From: Croceicoccus sediminis
GTDB lineage: Bacteria; Pseudomonadota; Alphaproteobacteria; Sphingomonadales; Sphingomonadaceae
Assembly (NCBI RefSeq): GCF_007570835.1
Contig: NZ_SUNC01000004.1
Span: 331,573 to 395,572 of the forward strand
Length of the DNA: 64,000 nucleotides
Direction of reading: 5' to 3'
Shown here: positions 61,197-64,000 of the stretch, in pieces
Position numbering within the stretch: position 1 is the first letter of the stretch
Layout of the letters: each line of letters opens with the position of its first letter
Position numbers and translations under genes: made by a program
The notes under the pieces: generated by a model
The model's input: only the letters and a program-made list of their open reading frames with translations
Database searches by the model: none
What the model was told of the DNA's origin: nothing

Positions 61197-62020
61197 CCGG
61201 CGAGAGCATCGAAGATATCGAGATCCAGCTTCTGCTGGATGCGCTGTATCGTCATTATCACTACGATTTCCGGCACTATGCCCGCGCATCGATCAAGCGC
61301 CGCCTGCTGCAGGCGCGAACCCAGTTGGGCTACGACAGCATCTCCGCCATCCAGTCGGCCGTCCTTCACGACGAAACGATCCTGCCGCGGCTGCTGAACT
61401 ACCTCACCGTGCAGGTGAGCGAGATGTTCCGCGACCCGTCCTATTTCCGCGCCTTGCGCGAGAAGGTGATACCGCATCTGCGCACTTATCCCTCGCTCAA
61501 GGTGTGGGTCGCAGGGTGCAGCAACGGTGAGGAACTCTATTCGCTGGCCATTCTCTTCGCCGAGGAAGGTCTGGCCGAGCGGACGATCTTTTACGCGACG
61601 GACATCAATCCGGCCGCCCTGCGCGCCGCGCAGGCGGGCATATACCCGCTCGACCGCATTCGCCTATTCACCGAAAATCACCGCCTGTCGGGAGGGCACT
61701 CCTCGCTGTCCGACCATTATACCGCGGATTACGACCGGGCCGTATTCGACAAGTCCCTGCGCGAGCGCACCGTCTTTTCCGATCACAGCCTCGTCACCGA
61801 CGCAGCGTTTGGAGAAATGCATCTGATTTCCTGCCGCAACGTGCTGATCTATTTCGATCGCGAATTGCAGGACCGGGTCGTCGGCCTGTTCGCGGAATCG
61901 CTCGTGCGCGGCGGCTTCCTGGGGATTGGATCGAAGGAAAGCCTGCGCTTCTCCGCCCATGCCGATCACTTCGCCGATTTCGTGGGCGATGAACGGATAT
62001 ACCGGAGAAACGTGCGATGA
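61181..62020 (+). CDS. CheR-type protein-glutamate methyltransferase
   Basis: 279 residues. The N-terminal helical domain has DFRHYARASIKRRLLQAR. The SAM-binding domain has RDPSYFRAL, VWVAGCSNGEELYSLAILF (motif I; the second Thr common in CheR is Asn here), FYATDINPAALRAA and HLISCRNVLIYFDRELQ. CheR methylates glutamates of chemoreceptors. No chemoreceptor gene is nearby, so the substrate may be a receptor elsewhere or the coupled kinase. The ATG at 61181 lies within the kinase gene's end; the 3' end overlaps cheB (ATGA). Confidence 0.9.
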   Translation: MDAAVTGESIEDIEIQLLLDALYRHYHYDFRHYARASIKRRLLQARTQLGYDSISAIQSAVLHDETILPRLLNYLTVQVSEMFRDPSYFRALREKVIPHLRTYPSLKVWVAGCSNGEELYSLAILFAEEGLAERTIFYATDINPAALRAAQAGIYPLDRIRLFTENHRLSGGHSSLSDHYTADYDRAVFDKSLRERTVFSDHSLVTDAAFGEMHLISCRNVLIYFDRELQDRVVGLFAESLVRGGFLGIGSKESLRFSAHADHFADFVGDERIYRRNVR

Positions 62021-62583
62021 CCTTGCAGGCTGTCGTCATTGGCGCCTCGGCGGGCGGGGTTCAGGCCCTGTCCCAAGTCCTCCCGGCCTTGCCGGCCGAC
62101 TTTCCGGTTCCGATCATGGTCGTCGTCCATATTCCGCCGCGACGGGATAATGCTCTGGTCGACCTGTTTGCCAGGAAATGCCGACTGGCGGTCAAGGAAG
62201 CCGAGGACAAGGAACCGATTGCGTCCGGCACGATCTATTTTGCCCCGCCCGATTATCATCTGCTAGTCGAAACGGGCGGAACGTTTGCATTGTCATCCGA
62301 CGAGACGGTCAATCACTCGCGCCCGGCCATCGACGTCTTGTTCGAAAGCGCGGCAGATGCCTATGGGCCCGGGCTGGTTGGTATCGTCATGACCGGGGCG
62401 AACCACGACGGGGCGCAAGGCTTGCGGGCGCTGTGTGCCGCCGGTGGGCAAGGCATCGTGCAGGCCCCCGCGACGGCAGAAGTCGCGACCATGCCAGAGG
62501 CTGCCCTCGCGGCCTGCCCCGCTGCGCGCGCGATGACGTTGGAAGAAATCGAACCTGCTCTGGAGGCAATGGTCGAGCGATGA
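62017..62583 (+). CDS. CheB-type methylesterase domain protein (no receiver)
   Basis: 188 residues, consisting of the CheB methylesterase domain alone. Catalytic Ser is in GASAGGVQAL, His in VVVHIPP and Asp in GANHDGAQGL. CheB normally carries an N-terminal receiver that controls activity; it is missing here, and receivers are instead supplied by the flanking kinases. It removes methyl groups or deamidates glutamine, opposing CheR. It overlaps cheR and the receiver-kinase gene by ATGA on both sides. Confidence 0.9.
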   Translation: MTLQAVVIGASAGGVQALSQVLPALPADFPVPIMVVVHIPPRRDNALVDLFARKCRLAVKEAEDKEPIASGTIYFAPPDYHLLVETGGTFALSSDETVNHSRPAIDVLFESAADAYGPGLVGIVMTGANHDGAQGLRALCAAGGQGIVQAPATAEVATMPEAALAACPAARAMTLEEIEPALEAMVER

Positions 62584-63710
62584 CCAATACCGTAAAATTC
62601 CTGTTGGTCGACGACCTTGAGGAAAACCTCCTCGCGCTTGAAGCACTGCTGGCGCGCGAAGGTCTTGAACTGCACAGAGCCCGCAGCGGCGAAGAAGCGC
62701 TCGAACTGATGCTGGGCAACGAATATGCGCTGGCCCTGCTCGACGTGCAAATGCCGGGCATGGACGGCTTCGAACTGGCCGAGATCATGCGCGCCAACGA
62801 TCGTTCGCGGCATATCCCGATCATATTTCTCACCGCCGGAAGCGGGGATGCGGCCCGCAAGTTTCGCGGATACGAGGCCGGTGCCGTCGACTTCATCCAG
62901 AAGCCGATCGAAGCCGATATCCTGCGTTCCAAGTCGAACGTCTTTCTCGATCTATTCGTCCAGCGCCAGCAGATTACGTCCCAACGCGACGAACTGGCCA
63001 TGTTGACCGCGGCTTTGCAGGCAGCAGACCAACAGAAGAACCGGTTTCTGGCGGTCCTCGCCCACGAACTGCGCAATCCCCTCGCGGTGCTGTTGGCGGG
63101 CCTGAATTTTCTGGAGAGACCGAAAGAAGGCCTCGACAACGAATCCGTGCGCAAATCGATGCGGCAGCACCTTCATCACATGACCCGACTGGTCGACGAT
63201 CTGCTCGACATCAACCGCATCGAGCACGGCAAGATATCGCTCCGCAAGGAAACGGTCCTGCTCGGCGATATCCTGCCACCAGCCCTCGATATTGCCGGAC
63301 CGGCGATCGAGGCCGCTGGTCATGACCTTCAGGTGGAATTGCCGGATGAACCGATGACGCTGGAGGTCGATCCGGCGCGCTTCATCCAGATCGTAGGCAA
63401 TCTCGTCAGCAATGCGGCCCGCTATACCCCGGCGGGCGGCCAGATCACGGTCGCCGTGTCAAAGCTGGCTGATGGCGCGAATATCACAGTGTCGGACAAT
63501 GGCGTCGGAATACCCGTGGAACAACAATCGGTTATCTTCGAAATGTTCGGACAATCGGACAATGGCCGTGGGCTCGTCGGAGGCGGCCTGGGGATCGGCC
63601 TCGCCTTGGTCAAACAGCTTGTCGAACTGCACGGCGGGGAAATCCGCCTCGTCAGAAGCGCGCCGGGTGAAGGCAGCACGTTCGAAGTGCACTTGCCGCT
63701 GGCGCGATAA
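62580..63710 (+). CDS. Receiver-histidine kinase (REC-HisKA-HATPase)
   Basis: 376 residues. The N-terminal receiver has KFLLVDDLEENLLAL, phospho-acceptor Asp in LALLDVQMPGMDGFEL and Lys in FIQKPIEAD. A coiled segment leads to HisKA with LAVLAHELRNPLAVLLAGL (phospho-His). The ATPase has NLVSNAARY, VSDNGVGIP and GGGLGIGLALVKQLV. There is no membrane part, so it is a soluble kinase driven by its receiver. It may take phosphate from the upstream hybrid kinase. The ATG at 62580 overlaps the cheB stop (ATGA). It is the last gene of the operon. Confidence 0.92.
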   Translation: MTNTVKFLLVDDLEENLLALEALLAREGLELHRARSGEEALELMLGNEYALALLDVQMPGMDGFELAEIMRANDRSRHIPIIFLTAGSGDAARKFRGYEAGAVDFIQKPIEADILRSKSNVFLDLFVQRQQITSQRDELAMLTAALQAADQQKNRFLAVLAHELRNPLAVLLAGLNFLERPKEGLDNESVRKSMRQHLHHMTRLVDDLLDINRIEHGKISLRKETVLLGDILPPALDIAGPAIEAAGHDLQVELPDEPMTLEVDPARFIQIVGNLVSNAARYTPAGGQITVAVSKLADGANITVSDNGVGIPVEQQSVIFEMFGQSDNGRGLVGGGLGIGLALVKQLVELHGGEIRLVRSAPGEGSTFEVHLPLAR

Positions 63711-63941
63711 GTCTCGCGGCAGACATGTCTGTGAGTGATAGCGGTACCCTTAGCCACGACAGAAAGTACCACGGCTGGTATATCCGCGAGGGCAGCGCCA
63801 GCCCCGCATCGGATCTCGCCCACGCGAGTCCCTCGTCGATAAATAAATAGGCCGCTTCCAGACCGCGCTGAGAAAGACCATGCGCAGCAGCCAGCGCTAG
63901 GCATTACCTCCCGGTCGGTTACTCACGCTCTGGACGCAAGA

Positions 63942-63972
63942 AAGCCCCCTTGGCGATTTGCCATGGGGGCTT
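63942..63972 (-). terminator. Terminator downstream of leftward tRNA gene
   Basis: 13-bp stem AAGCCCCCTTGGC / GCCATGGGGGCTT with one mismatch, loop GATTT. Read on the minus strand it is followed by CTTTCTT. It lies 9 bp beyond the 3' end of the tRNA that enters the window from the right. Confidence 0.75.
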
Positions 63973-63981
63973 GGTTGTGTG

Positions 63982-64000
63982 TGGTTGCGGGGGTTGGATT
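63982..64000 (-). tRNA. tRNA 3' end, probably initiator tRNA-Met (partial)
   Basis: On the minus strand the last 19 bases read AATCCAACCCCCGCAACCA: the 3' half of a T arm, an acceptor strand ending CCCCGCA, discriminator A and encoded CCA. Adenine at position 72 and the T-arm sequence agree with alphaproteobacterial initiator tRNA-Met as I remember it. The anticodon lies outside the window, so identity is tentative. Confidence 0.6.

Overview
The window is GC-rich chromosomal DNA of an alphaproteobacterium. It is most likely from the Sphingomonadales (Erythrobacteraceae or Sphingomonadaceae). This rests on the gene families and their order, not on a search: six TonB-dependent outer-membrane receptors in 64 kb, an argH / small lipoprotein / lysA operon, a sucrose-uptake locus of the Caulobacter/Xanthomonas type, and a DcaP-like porin. 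Coding density is high. I see no rRNA, insertion sequence, prophage, integrase or CRISPR array. One complete tRNA (Phe) and the 3' end of a second (probably initiator Met) are present.

Layout. 1-7.3 kb: housekeeping genes (AI-2E-type permease, DUF3089 hydrolase, ruvX, a 32-residue membrane peptide), then a leftward argH / lipoprotein / lysA / siroheme-synthase operon and a TlpA-type thioredoxin lipoprotein. 7.3-13.5 kb: a short-chain acyl-CoA cluster with acetyl-CoA synthetase, a CrbR-like response regulator, a DcaP-like porin and propionyl-CoA synthetase. 13.5-22 kb: a DUF2339 membrane protein divergent from a TetR regulator across tandem palindromes, then folE, uvrC and a TonB-dependent receptor. 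22.2-26.5 kb: infA, maf, a minimal RNase E/G, yacG, tRNA-Phe and modABC. 26.5-33 kb: a MaoC protein, purC, an M16 peptidase lipoprotein, an Ala-rich secreted protein, purS, purQ and a YkvA protein. 33-38.5 kb: a lower-GC acyltransferase, a membrane GGDEF-EAL protein, a thiolase and a TetR regulator.

38.6-40.8 kb holds a siderophore receptor behind Fur-like boxes. 40.9-48 kb is a complete sucrose system: LacI repressor and MFS permease facing left, and TonB-dependent receptor, intracellular GH68 enzyme and ROK fructokinase facing right. Two copies of a perfect TGCAAACGTTTGCA palindrome lie in the shared promoter. 48-54.7 kb is a leftward operon of DUF3604 metallohydrolase-like protein, periplasmic PpiC-type isomerase, HupE/UreJ membrane protein and TonB-dependent receptor, with a divergent TetR gene. 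A further TonB-dependent receptor lies at 54.8-57.3 kb and shares a TTTTAAAA palindrome with that operon. This is the best candidate for an undescribed system: it looks like regulated uptake and surface processing of an unknown ligand.

57.7-63.7 kb is a translationally coupled signalling operon: a CHASE3-GAF histidine kinase with three receiver domains, CheR, a CheB without receiver domain, and a receiver-histidine kinase. No chemoreceptor, CheA or CheW gene is in the window. The window ends inside a leftward tRNA gene with its terminator.

All functions come from reading motifs and gene context; no database search was run.
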